Below are positions 44,705 through 52,088 of a stretch of 64,000 nt of DNA, one piece after another (position 1 is the stretch's first letter; the number at the start of each line of letters is the position of its first letter). Location of the stretch: contig NZ_QUHV01000002.1 of NCBI RefSeq assembly GCF_003479805.1, forward strand, positions 1 through 64,000. The letters are read 5' to 3'. This DNA comes from Collinsella sp. AF08-23 (GTDB lineage: Bacteria; Actinomycetota; Coriobacteriia; Coriobacteriales; Coriobacteriaceae). A model generated the notes under the pieces. The model was not told the origin of the DNA, did no database searches, and saw only the letters and a list, made by a program, of their open reading frames with translations. The position numbers and the translations under genes are program-made.

Positions 44705-45688
44705 ATGGTAAAGCTCGCTGCCATCGACTTGGGAACGGTATCGTCGCGTCTGTTGTGTGCGACCATGCGCGATGGGGCGATCGTCGAATCCCGCAAGCAC
44801 ACGGTCATTACCGATTTGGGCGAGGGCGTGGATGCGCGGGGAGTGTTTTCTGCAGCCGCTATCGAGCGCGTGATGGACGCATGCCGGGAGTTCGTCGATG
44901 AGACCCGCTCGTATGGAGCGTCTCGGGTGTGCACGACGCTCACGAGCGCCGCCCGCGATGTGTCGAACGGGGACGCGCTGCTCGAACAGTTGGGCGACCT
45001 TGGCCTTGAGCCGCAGGTCATTCCGGGCGAAGTCGAGGCGCGCCTGACGTTTTACGGTGTTGCGCACGATTTCCCCGGCGAGCGTATCGCCGTGGCAGAT
45101 TCGGGCGGCGGCTCGACCGAAATCGTGGTTGGGACATATGCGCCCAGCTCTGAGGGCGACGCTTTTGCACTCGAGTGCGCCCGTTCGCTCGATATTGGGT
45201 GCCGTCGGGTGACGGAGCGCTTTTTCTCTGCTTTGCCGCCTCGTGGTGAGGAGCTTGACGCCGCGGTCGCGTGGATGCGACCCCAGTTCGATGCTTATTG
45301 GCGGGCGCTGGACGAGCGACCTGACCGCCTCATCGCGGTTGGCGGCACGGTAACGTCGCTCGTGGCGATGGTACATGAGCTGACCGTATACGATTCCCGC
45401 TTCGTGCACTTGCGTGACCTGACGATATCCCAGGTGGAGAACGCAATTGCCAAGATGCGAGCCATGGGGATCGAGGAAATTGCCGCATTGCCGGGAATTC
45501 AGGCAAAGCGCGCTCCGGTTATTCTGGCGGGAGCGGTCGTTATGCGCGAGCTTATGCGCTCGGGTGGCTACGACCGCCTGACGGTGAGCGAGAACAGCCT
45601 GCTTGCGGGTTCCGCGGCAACGATGTGCGAGGCAATGGCGGGCGAGGCCCCCGTGATTGGCTGGACGCCGACGCTCAGCGCTTTGTAG
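44705..45688 (+). CDS. Ppx/GppA exopolyphosphatase-family phosphatase
   Basis: Hydrolyses polyphosphate or guanosine pentaphosphate; single-domain members of about 300 residues also exist with unclear substrate. Motifs of the actin-like fold: LAAIDLGTVSSRLL, IPGEVEARLTFYG, VADSGGGSTEIVVG and LIAVGGTVTSLVAM. The length is 327 residues. ATG 44705 follows AGGAGTGTCC; GTG 44699 is an alternative. It is coupled to the divisome gene upstream. Confidence 0.9.
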   Translation: MVKLAAIDLGTVSSRLLCATMRDGAIVESRKHTVITDLGEGVDARGVFSAAAIERVMDACREFVDETRSYGASRVCTTLTSAARDVSNGDALLEQLGDLGLEPQVIPGEVEARLTFYGVAHDFPGERIAVADSGGGSTEIVVGTYAPSSEGDAFALECARSLDIGCRRVTERFFSALPPRGEELDAAVAWMRPQFDAYWRALDERPDRLIAVGGTVTSLVAMVHELTVYDSRFVHLRDLTISQVENAIAKMRAMGIEEIAALPGIQAKRAPVILAGAVVMRELMRSGGYDRLTVSENSLLAGSAATMCEAMAGEAPVIGWTPTLSAL

Positions 45689-45737
45689 CGCCGCCGGAAC
45701 ACCGCCGGACGGGCTCCTGGACGGCCTTTTCATCCTG

Positions 45738-45806
45738 TGGTGCCTGGACATGAAAAAGCCCCATCGCTGGGGCTAACAATTCTTATGGTGCGGGCGAAAG
45801 GACTTG
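45738..45806 (-). repeat. Second copy of the tRNA-Leu(CAG) 3' end and terminator
   Basis: 69 bp nearly identical to 45925-45993, 187 bp away. On the minus strand it holds the last 20 or so bases of the tRNA with CCA and the terminator hairpin AGCCCCAGCGATGGGGCT with a T-run (45753-45774). It lacks the rest of the tRNA, so it is not a second gene. Confidence 0.9.
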
Positions 45807-45924
45807 CGCCCGCCTTTGGCGTTCGCGGCTTCGGGCCTTCCGGCCCTCACACGCTCGGCTACGAACAGGCCAAAGGGCCTGTTCGCTTAACGCCTCGCGA
45901 CCCTAATGGGTTCAAGTCCATGCG
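45807..45924 (-). repeat. Hairpin-rich core between the tRNA-Leu(CAG) tail copies
   Basis: On the minus strand it begins GGACTTGAACCC, the complement of the tRNA T-arm. It contains GAACAGGCC-CTTT-GGCCTGTTC as a hairpin and AGCCGAGCGTGTGAGGGCCG followed by GGCCCGAAGC, and runs into the second tail copy. No open reading frame is convincing. It shares its order of elements with 46578-46703. Confidence 0.75.
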
Positions 45925-45939
45925 TGGTGCCTGGACATG

Positions 45940-45961
45940 AAAAAGCCCCATCGCTGGGGCT
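45940..45961 (-). terminator. Terminator of tRNA-Leu(CAG)
   Basis: On the minus strand AGCCCCAGCGATGGGGCT is followed by TTTT, 12 bases past the CCA end. Confidence 0.85.
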
Positions 45962-45972
45962 CACAAATCTTA

Positions 45973-46059
45973 TGGTGCGGGCGAAAGGACTTGAACCTTC
46001 ACGGGGTTGCCCCCATATGGACCTGAACCATACGCGTCTGCCAATTCCGCCACGCCCGC
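45973..46059 (-). tRNA. tRNA-Leu (anticodon CAG)
   Basis: 87 nt on the minus strand. The acceptor stem GCGGGCG pairs with CGCCCGC, the D-arm contains AATTGGCAGACGC, and the anticodon stem-loop TATGGTTCAGGTCCATA places CAG. It has a long variable arm as in tRNA-Leu, T-arm GGTTCAAGTCC and an encoded CCA. Confidence 0.95.
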
Positions 46060-46094
46060 ATGGATTTACATACTAGCGAAAGTGCTTTTGCGGT

Positions 46095-46286
46095 TCAAGA
46101 ACTTTTTAGAACGGATTTTGCCCCAGGGCGATGCCGACCTCGGTGGTCTGACGGGCCACGCCTACGAAAGTGTGGCCGGTGCTCAGATGGTATTTTGTCC
46201 CCTGCGGCAAGCTCTTTGTCGTAGATCTTTGAGCGGATAAAACTAGAGACGCTTCCGTGCAGCGTCTCGCTCCCGGTCTTATTCAC
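46095..46286 (-). pseudogene. Truncated GntR-type regulator fragment
   Basis: A strong Shine-Dalgarno (AGGAGGG) precedes an ATG, and the first 35 residues (LHGSVSSFIRSKIYDKELAA, GDKIPSEH) read like the start of a GntR winged-helix domain. The frame then loses all resemblance where LA...SRxTVRxA should follow, and it stops after 63 residues. A 5' remnant of a regulator gene is the best reading. A short functional protein cannot be excluded. Confidence 0.45.
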
Positions 46287-46453
46287 AAACCCTCCTGTCC
46301 GTGCGGCTTGTTTGTCCCCTTCAGGATACCCCCTGACAGGGTGTTATTTTTCCGAACCGGTGAGCGGGGCGGTTAACGGCATCGTTGTTTGTGCGTGAGG
46401 GGAAACCAAGTACATGCCCGTGCGAGGCGCACCGTGGTACACTTTCCCGGCAT

Positions 46454-46538
46454 GGGGGCGTGGCGGAATTGGCATACGCAGGAGACTTAAAATCTTCGGC
46501 CTTCGGGATTGTGGGTTCGAGTCCCACCGCCCCTACCA
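46454..46538 (+). tRNA. tRNA-Leu (anticodon TAA)
   Basis: 85 nt. The acceptor GGGGGCG pairs with CGCCCCT (one G-T), the D-arm contains AATTGGCATACGC, and the anticodon loop ACTTAAAAT gives TAA. It has a long variable arm (GGCCTTCGGGATT), T-arm GTGGGTTCGAGTCCCAC and an encoded CCA. Confidence 0.95.
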
Positions 46539-46577
46539 GCGCGATATCGGCCCCGGCGACGGGGCCGTTGTGGTTTT

Positions 46578-46703
46578 GGGCGCATTGCGGGGACTCGAAC
46601 CCGAGAGGGCGCGGAGCTGAGGAAACGGCCGCGCCGTTTTCCAGCGGAGCTCGCGAGGGCCGCTGGGGCCCGAAGCGGGGCGCGGGCGGCGGAGCCGCAC
46701 GCG
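46578..46703 (+). repeat. Hairpin-rich core between the tRNA-Leu(TAA) tail copies
   Basis: Contains GGGACTCGAACCC, the complement of the tRNA T-arm, then AAACGGCCGCGCCGTTT as a hairpin. AGCGGAGCTCGCGAGGGCCG and GGCCCGAAGC follow in the same order as in 45807-45924 read on the minus strand. It is very GC-rich and non-coding. Confidence 0.75.
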
Positions 46704-46763
46704 GAGTCCCACCGCCCCTACCAGCGCGATATCGGCCCCCGGTGACGGGGCCGTTGTGGTTTT
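46704..46763 (+). repeat. Second copy of the tRNA-Leu(TAA) 3' end and terminator
   Basis: 60 bp matching 46519-46577 with one insertion and one substitution, about 186 bp downstream. It holds the 3' half of the T-arm, acceptor strand, CCA and the hairpin GGCCCC...GGGGCC followed by GTTGTGGTTTT. The convergent gene at 46762 may also use it as terminator. Confidence 0.9.
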
Positions 46764-47820
46764 ACCAGACGCCGAGAACCATGCTCATCGTTTCGGCCAT
46801 GGCATCTTCGTCGATGGCCCATTCGCCGTCTTTTCGGACGAGCTCGCTCCCAAAGAACGTCTCCTGCTCGGCGTCGATGTCCGCCATTCCCTCGGTGAAC
46901 ATGTCTCCGACCTTAGTTTTCTCTGCATCGCTCAGTGGGCGGAGGTTCCATTCTTCGTCCCAGGCGTCAATGTCCTTGAGGTAGCGGTCGATTTCATCGT
47001 AAATATCCTGGAGCTCAAAAATGCCGCCGGCCGTCGTGTAGCTCACATAGACCGTGGCGGTGTTGTCCTCGGTATACACAAAGCAGGAGTCGATCGTATA
47101 CGAGAGATGGCTCATCTCCCAGTCCGCCCACGCTTGGGCATCGATGCCAAGCTCTTCACAGGTGCCGAGGAGGGCGCTATCGCAATCTGCGTTGAGTGTT
47201 TTCACTAGCAGGTCGCGTGTGTGGTCGCTGACGAGCTCGGCACTTAGGTATTCGTCTACGAGGGCGATGCATTCCTGCTCATCGAGCTCGTAGCCGGACG
47301 CATCGCCGGAGCTGTCGCCATCTTGCGGCGCATCCGGGCCAATGGGGTCCGAGTCGAAATCGATCTCGGGCTCGGGTTCAAGGAGGGATGCCAACGGTGC
47401 CGTAACGTCTCTAACGAGGTCAAATGCCGTGCTGAACAGGGATGGCACGATATTGACCAGAGCAATGAGGATGATGATCAGGCTAAAGACCGATCGCTTG
47501 CCGCGGCGCGGCTTCGTCGTGTCCTTGGGGGCTGCCTTTGCGGCGCGGCGCTCGCTTTTTGCCTTTGCCCGGGCGGCCTGTTTGCGCTGGCGTGGGGTTA
47601 GCCCATCGCCGCTCGGCTTTTTGGGCGCGTCGGAATCTGGAGCGCTGTAGTTGTCACGCATCTTGGTGGGGCTGGTGTAGGGCTCTTCTCCAAACGCGCA
47701 ATCCTCGGCATGGTGACGGTCTGCGAGCAGATCGGGCGCGTCGGGCTCATCCCACGGGAGGGTGGGTTCGCCGGCGTTGAACGGGTCGACCTGGGTGTCG
47801 TGCTTGCTGCGTCGTGCCAT
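46762..47820 (-). CDS. Hypothetical single-pass membrane protein
   Basis: A 352-residue protein that I cannot assign. The N-terminal 110 residues are polar, with a Lys/Arg/Ala-rich basic stretch (RQRKQAARAKAKSERRAAKA). A membrane helix SVFSLIIILIALVNIVPSLF follows. The outer part is acidic, with three to four cysteines (CIALVDEYL, CDSALLGTCEELG, CFVYTED), suggesting a folded extracytoplasmic domain with disulfides. It starts at 47820 with GGAGGG upstream. It is divergent from the SPFH gene, with 225 gene-free bases between. Confidence 0.8.
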   Translation of the reverse strand: MARRSKHDTQVDPFNAGEPTLPWDEPDAPDLLADRHHAEDCAFGEEPYTSPTKMRDNYSAPDSDAPKKPSGDGLTPRQRKQAARAKAKSERRAAKAAPKDTTKPRRGKRSVFSLIIILIALVNIVPSLFSTAFDLVRDVTAPLASLLEPEPEIDFDSDPIGPDAPQDGDSSGDASGYELDEQECIALVDEYLSAELVSDHTRDLLVKTLNADCDSALLGTCEELGIDAQAWADWEMSHLSYTIDSCFVYTEDNTATVYVSYTTAGGIFELQDIYDEIDRYLKDIDAWDEEWNLRPLSDAEKTKVGDMFTEGMADIDAEQETFFGSELVRKDGEWAIDEDAMAETMSMVLGVW

Positions 47821-48045
47821 GGGCCCTCCCTCATATGCGTGCGGGGCGCCGTGGGGCGGTGCCGCCGTCGAGCCTCGATGGTGCGGGCGCGGTGCGGCGA
47901 GTGACCCCCGGCTGGCCCAGTATACCGCCCGCCGCCGCGGGGGCCGCTCTCCCGCCGTTCGCGGGAAACAGGCGGTATGTGGGAACGGGGTGAACGGCGA
48001 GCGGGTATTATGCTCCCAACGAACCCTTCGTTCTAAGGATCGGAC

Positions 48046-49026
48046 ATGTTCTTCATTTTCGACTTTCTCGGCGGTCTCGTCGGCTTGCTGGTGATCTTTT
48101 TAATCGTCGGCGTCGTCACCGGCAATCTGTTCTTCGTGGTCAAGCAGCAGCACGCCGTCATCATCGAGCGCCTGGGCAAGTTCCATCGTATCGTGCCCGC
48201 GGGCTTCCATGCCAAGATCCCCTTCGTCGACCGCAAGGCGGCGACGGTCTCTCTGCGCACGATGAAGAACGGCTTCGACATCGACGTCAAGACTGAGGAC
48301 AACGTCACCATCGGGCTCGAGGTCTCGGCGCAGTACCACGTGAGCTACGAGATGGGCACGCAGCCAATCGAATCCGGCGTGTACAAGAGCTACTACATGC
48401 TCCAGCAGCCCGTCGCCCAGATGCGCGACTTCATCACCGACGCCCTGCGCTCCTCCATTCCCGTCTACACGCTCGACGAGGTCTTCGCCAAGAAGGACGA
48501 CATCGCCAAGGACGTGAACGCCACCGTGTCCGAGCAGATGGACGCCTACGGCTTCACCCTGGTGAGCACGCTCATCACCAAGATCGCGCTGCCCGCCGAG
48601 GTCGAGGATTCCATGAACCAGATCAACGCCGCGCAGCGCACCAAGGCCGCAGCGCAGGACCTCGCCGAGGCGGACCGCATCCGCCGCGTCACCGAGGCCA
48701 AGGCGGAGGCGGAGGCCATGGAGAAGGCCGGCGAGGGCATCGCCAACCAGCGCAAGGCCATTGCCATCGGCATCAAGGACTCGCTCGAGACCATCCAGGA
48801 GACGGGCGTGGGCAACGATGAGGCCAACCAGCTCTTCATGTTCACGCAGTGGACCGAGATGATGAATGAGTTCGCCAAGAGCGGTCGCGCCAGCACCGTG
48901 GTGCTGCCCACCGATTTCACGCAGAGCGCGGGCATGTTCGAGCAGATGCTGGCGGCGAGTCAGGCGAACGACTCGGCCCCGGTGCCCGCAGCGCCTCCCG
49001 TGCCCCCGGTGGAGCCGCGGGGTTAG
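48046..49026 (+). CDS. SPFH/Band 7 membrane scaffold protein (stomatin/QmcA-like)
   Basis: Oligomeric membrane scaffold of 326 residues. The N-terminal anchor LGGLVGLLVIFLIVGVVTG precedes the SPFH domain (VVKQQHAVIIERLGKF, TVSLRTMKNGFDIDVKTED). A long Ala/Glu helix follows (AAAQDLAEADRIRRVTEAKA) and a Pro-rich end. Family members organise membrane microdomains and associate with FtsH-type proteases; the exact role is unknown. The start at ATG 48046 has only a weak GGA upstream. Confidence 0.92.
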   Translation: MFFIFDFLGGLVGLLVIFLIVGVVTGNLFFVVKQQHAVIIERLGKFHRIVPAGFHAKIPFVDRKAATVSLRTMKNGFDIDVKTEDNVTIGLEVSAQYHVSYEMGTQPIESGVYKSYYMLQQPVAQMRDFITDALRSSIPVYTLDEVFAKKDDIAKDVNATVSEQMDAYGFTLVSTLITKIALPAEVEDSMNQINAAQRTKAAAQDLAEADRIRRVTEAKAEAEAMEKAGEGIANQRKAIAIGIKDSLETIQETGVGNDEANQLFMFTQWTEMMNEFAKSGRASTVVLPTDFTQSAGMFEQMLAASQANDSAPVPAAPPVPPVEPRG

Positions 49027-49160
49027 GATGCGCGTGCGTGCACGGCGCGCAAAGGGGCAGGCGCATTATACCCGCATGCAGGTAAACTGGGTATAAGCCA
49101 TCATGATTGCAAGAGGGGGCCGACGATCCGGCCCTTTCGCCTGAAGAGAGAGGGGAAGCG

Positions 49161-49580
49161 ATGAGCAGCTCGCGAAAGATGTTGAAGCTTGTGGCCATCG
49201 TGGCGGCCATCACGGGACTCGCCATGTGGACATTCGGCCTGGCGGTCGCCGGCGCCGGCCTGTTCGGCGGGACGGCGATCTCGGGGACCGACGCCGCGCC
49301 GCTGTACATGGGCGTGTCCGGCGTCTCGGGTCTGTGCTTTGTGGTGATGGGCTTGATGGGCATGCGCGCGTCCAACGTGCCGTCGCGCAGCGGCACGTCG
49401 ATTGTCACGGCCTTTGGCTCACTGGCGGTGAGCGCCGTTGCGGTGCTGTTCTGGTCGTGGCAGGGCTTTGTTAAGATCGACGCTCCGAATGCCGTGCTGC
49501 TCGTTGTGGGCGTGCTCGAGGCGCTCACGATCCTCTTCTTCGCACGTAAGGTCAAGAAGGAGCACGATACCTGGCACTGA
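49161..49580 (+). CDS. Small four-helix membrane protein
   Basis: A 139-residue protein with four hydrophobic stretches: LVAIVAAITGLAMWTFGLAV, LYMGVSGVSGLCFVVMGLMG, TAFGSLAVSAVAVLFWSW and AVLLVVGVLEALTILFFA. The family is not recognised. ATG 49161 follows GAGAGGGGAAG. It lies 135 bases after the SPFH gene, possibly co-expressed, and is closed by the terminators at 49605-49675. Confidence 0.78.
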   Translation: MSSSRKMLKLVAIVAAITGLAMWTFGLAVAGAGLFGGTAISGTDAAPLYMGVSGVSGLCFVVMGLMGMRASNVPSRSGTSIVTAFGSLAVSAVAVLFWSWQGFVKIDAPNAVLLVVGVLEALTILFFARKVKKEHDTWH

Positions 49581-49604
49581 GGCCATATTCCCGCCGTACA
49601 TCCG

Positions 49605-49675
49605 CCCCGGTGCATTAAGGTGCACCGGGGCGGTTCGGTTCGGGGCGTCCGCGCGGTTTGCGGGCGCCCCTTTTT
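49605..49675 (+). terminator. Tandem hairpin terminator
   Basis: A 10-bp stem CCCCGGTGCA with TGCACCGGGG (49605-49630) is followed by a second, imperfect stem GGGGCG...CGCCCC (49642-49670) and five Ts. Confidence 0.8.
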
Positions 49676-49748
49676 CATGTCGGATTTCCGCGATGCGCCG
49701 ATCGGGACTTCCCCATGTGGTGCTGGGTCCTCGGGGGCGTCGGGCGGT

Positions 49749-50813
49749 TTATTCGCCGCGAATCCAGCGGATCGAGAGGAGCCTCGCGAACGGCCGCTCC
49801 AACTGCGGTGCCGAGCACAGCGCGACGGTGGCGGCGGTGAGGACCACGATCACGGCGGTGCCGGCGAACGGGTCGTCCATCCATGCGAACTCGTACAGGG
49901 GCGTATGGAAGGTCAGCCATGCCCGGGCGAGGCGATGGAGTACGTAGACTTGGAGCGTGCGCCTGCCGAGGGTGGTGAGCCAACCTGTGGCGGTGGGCGC
50001 GAGTTTGAGAACGGCCAGTGACATGAGGGCACCCATCAAGAAGGCGGTGAGCCTTTGGGCGATTCCCTCAAAAAGCCCGTTTGCATATGGGTTGTCTCCA
50101 TAGACCATCGGGAAGAACCAGCTGTATGAATCCGTGTCGATGAGGCGCATTGCCACCACGACCCCCGCAAAGCAGAGGGCGGGCCATGGTATGTTGCGTC
50201 CATGCAGGCTCGCGACGGTTGCGGGGCGCAGGTAGTAACCGAGGGCGAAGCACGGCAGGAAAGCGCACGTGCGCCCGATGGCAAGAAAGCCGCTCGAGGT
50301 GTCCACCAGGCCCGAAAGCAGGGAGATCGCAATCGAGGCCACCATACCGCGCACCGTCCCAAGGCGGGCGAGCACGGGTGTCATCGCATACCAGCAGCCC
50401 ATGGAGATGAGGTACCACGGCGCCGAGGTGAACGCGCAGATGCGCAGCGGCGTGAGTTTTGCCCCGTTTATGAGTGCGAGGGCGAGTTGGTAGGCAAAGC
50501 CCAGGGCGATAAACGAGATGATGCGATTGATCTTGAGTTTGCCGTTGCGATATGCGCTCTTTGCGAACAGGCCGGACATCAGCACGAAGAGCGGCATGTG
50601 GAAGAGGTAGACAACGTCGAAGGCGAAGCTGAGGACCGGATTGGTGTTGTGCACGGGATGGGCGATGTGGCCGAGCACGACGAGGATGATGAGGAGTCCT
50701 TTGAGGTTGTCGAACAGGGCGATGCGCCCTTCGGGGCTCGATGTGGCGCCATCCGCGCTATCCGAACCGACTCCGCCTGTTGCCTTGGCGCGAGCCAAGC
50801 TGTGCTCCTCCAT
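49749..50813 (-). CDS. Acyltransferase-3 family membrane protein
   Basis: A 354-residue integral membrane acyltransferase of the type that O-acetylates surface sugars (fucose acetylase-like). About ten helices; FDNLKGLLIILVVLGHIAHP holds the catalytic His and FHMPLFVLMSGLFAKS the conserved Phe/Met loop, with YVLHRLARAW near the end. The substrate is unknown. It is monocistronic, divergent from proC, with 150 gene-free bases between. Confidence 0.9.
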   Translation of the reverse strand: MEEHSLARAKATGGVGSDSADGATSSPEGRIALFDNLKGLLIILVVLGHIAHPVHNTNPVLSFAFDVVYLFHMPLFVLMSGLFAKSAYRNGKLKINRIISFIALGFAYQLALALINGAKLTPLRICAFTSAPWYLISMGCWYAMTPVLARLGTVRGMVASIAISLLSGLVDTSSGFLAIGRTCAFLPCFALGYYLRPATVASLHGRNIPWPALCFAGVVVAMRLIDTDSYSWFFPMVYGDNPYANGLFEGIAQRLTAFLMGALMSLAVLKLAPTATGWLTTLGRRTLQVYVLHRLARAWLTFHTPLYEFAWMDDPFAGTAVIVVLTAATVALCSAPQLERPFARLLSIRWIRGE

Positions 50814-50963
50814 GCATTCCCCTTTTCTGACACCTCGCGTTCACAATCCTAGCGTGAACGCACCTTGCTGGGGCGTGCGAGTAAGATATCTGCATATGTG
50901 TATGGACGGCCCCATGCGAGTGCGGGCTCGCGCGAAGAGCGCACGACAAGATTGGTTTTCGGC

Positions 50964-51752
50964 ATGAACGTGAACGATGCGAGGATTGGCTTCATCGGAT
51001 TCGGAAACATGGCGAGCGCCATGGCGGACGGCTGGATCGCGAGTGGCGCGGTTCCGGCGGGCAACATGTGCGCCTGCGCCGGCCGCTACGAGGCGCTGGT
51101 GCCCCGCTGTGAGCAGCGCGGCATGAAGGCGTGCGAGACCTCCCGGCAGGTTGTAGAGGCGTCTGACGTCGTGGTCATCGCGGTGAAGCCGTATATGATC
51201 GAGTCGGTGCTCGCCCCACTTACCGACGCGTTCGAGGGCAAGGCGATCCTGTCTGTGGCGGCGGGTTGGAAGTGCACGGATTACGAGCACGTGATTCCCG
51301 GGGCCCATCACTTGTCCACGGTTCCCAACACGCCCGTGGCCATCAACGAGGGCGTGATCGCCTGCGAGAAGGCTTCGACGTTGACTGCCGATGAGCACGG
51401 GCTCGTGTTCGCCCTGCTCGGCCTGCTCGGCTCGCCCATCGAGGTCGAGACGCGCCTGCTTTCCGTTGCCGGCACGGTGGGCGGTTGCTCGCCCGCGTTC
51501 ATCGCCATGGTGATCGAGTCGCTGGCGGACGCCGCCGTGAAGCATGGGATTCCCCGCGCGATCGCCTATGAGATGGTGAGCCAGATGGTTGCCGGAACGG
51601 CGAAGCTGCAGCTGGCGACTGGCATGCACCCCGGTGCCATGAAGGACGCGGTCTGCTCGCCCGGCGGCACGACCATCAAGGGCGTGGCGGAGCTCGAGGC
51701 GGCGGGTATGCGCTCGGCCTTCATCCGCGCCATCGACGTGATCGAGGGCTAG
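50964..51752 (+). CDS. proC: Pyrroline-5-carboxylate reductase
   Basis: NAD(P)H-dependent last step of proline synthesis. The 262-residue protein shows the Rossmann motif IGFIGFGNMASAMADGW, VVVIAVKPYMIESVL, the NTPVAINEG loop and the C-terminal signature AVCSPGGTTIKGVAELEAAG. ATG 50964 aligns with the family; no clear Shine-Dalgarno precedes it, so translation may be weak or the start leaderless. Its stop overlaps that of a convergent 55-residue gene. Confidence 0.93.
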   Translation: MNVNDARIGFIGFGNMASAMADGWIASGAVPAGNMCACAGRYEALVPRCEQRGMKACETSRQVVEASDVVVIAVKPYMIESVLAPLTDAFEGKAILSVAAGWKCTDYEHVIPGAHHLSTVPNTPVAINEGVIACEKASTLTADEHGLVFALLGLLGSPIEVETRLLSVAGTVGGCSPAFIAMVIESLADAAVKHGIPRAIAYEMVSQMVAGTAKLQLATGMHPGAMKDAVCSPGGTTIKGVAELEAAGMRSAFIRAIDVIEG

Positions 51753-51916
51753 AAGAGGCCGTCTTCGTCGTCGGGCCTGGAGCCTCGGTCGACGTAGATC
51801 TTGTGCGTGCGCTTCTCGAGCACGAAGGCGACGATGGCGAAAATCAGCACGCCGGCAAAGAACAGGACCGCAACACCCGTGCGGGTGCCAAAGAGAAAAT
51901 TGAACAGTTCATCCAT
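51749..51916 (-). CDS. 55-residue single-pass membrane protein
   Basis: Begins MDELFNFLFGTRTG, has one hydrophobic helix VAVLFFAGVLIFAIVAFVLE, and ends with a basic-then-acidic tail (KRTHKIYVDRGSRPDDEDGLF). The ATG at 51916 follows AGGACG. The stop overlaps the proC stop on the other strand. The positive-inside pattern and clean codon structure support a real gene; function unknown. Confidence 0.7.
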   Translation of the reverse strand: MDELFNFLFGTRTGVAVLFFAGVLIFAIVAFVLEKRTHKIYVDRGSRPDDEDGLF

Positions 51917-52088
51917 GGTTACGTCCTGCTTTCTTGGCTGGGTCGCCTGTCGTTATAACGGGCACCAGTATATACTTGCAATGCATCAACATGCATCACA
52001 TCGCGTTTCCCTGCGATGAATCGCCGTGCTGCGGTCCAGATTCCCGGGCTGCGGTAACGGCTTTACGAGAGAGAAGTACGGAGGAATC

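Noticed and set aside
45738..45806. A second tRNA-Leu gene
   Set aside because: Only the 3' end and terminator are present; the D-arm, anticodon arm and 5' acceptor strand are missing.
45738..46763. Integrated phage or island bounded by tRNA att sites
   Set aside because: The repeated tRNA tails enclose fewer than 130 bp each and there is no integrase or phage gene nearby.
51960..52088. T-box leader for serS
   Set aside because: No T-box sequence, specifier loop or terminator could be recognised in the short leader.
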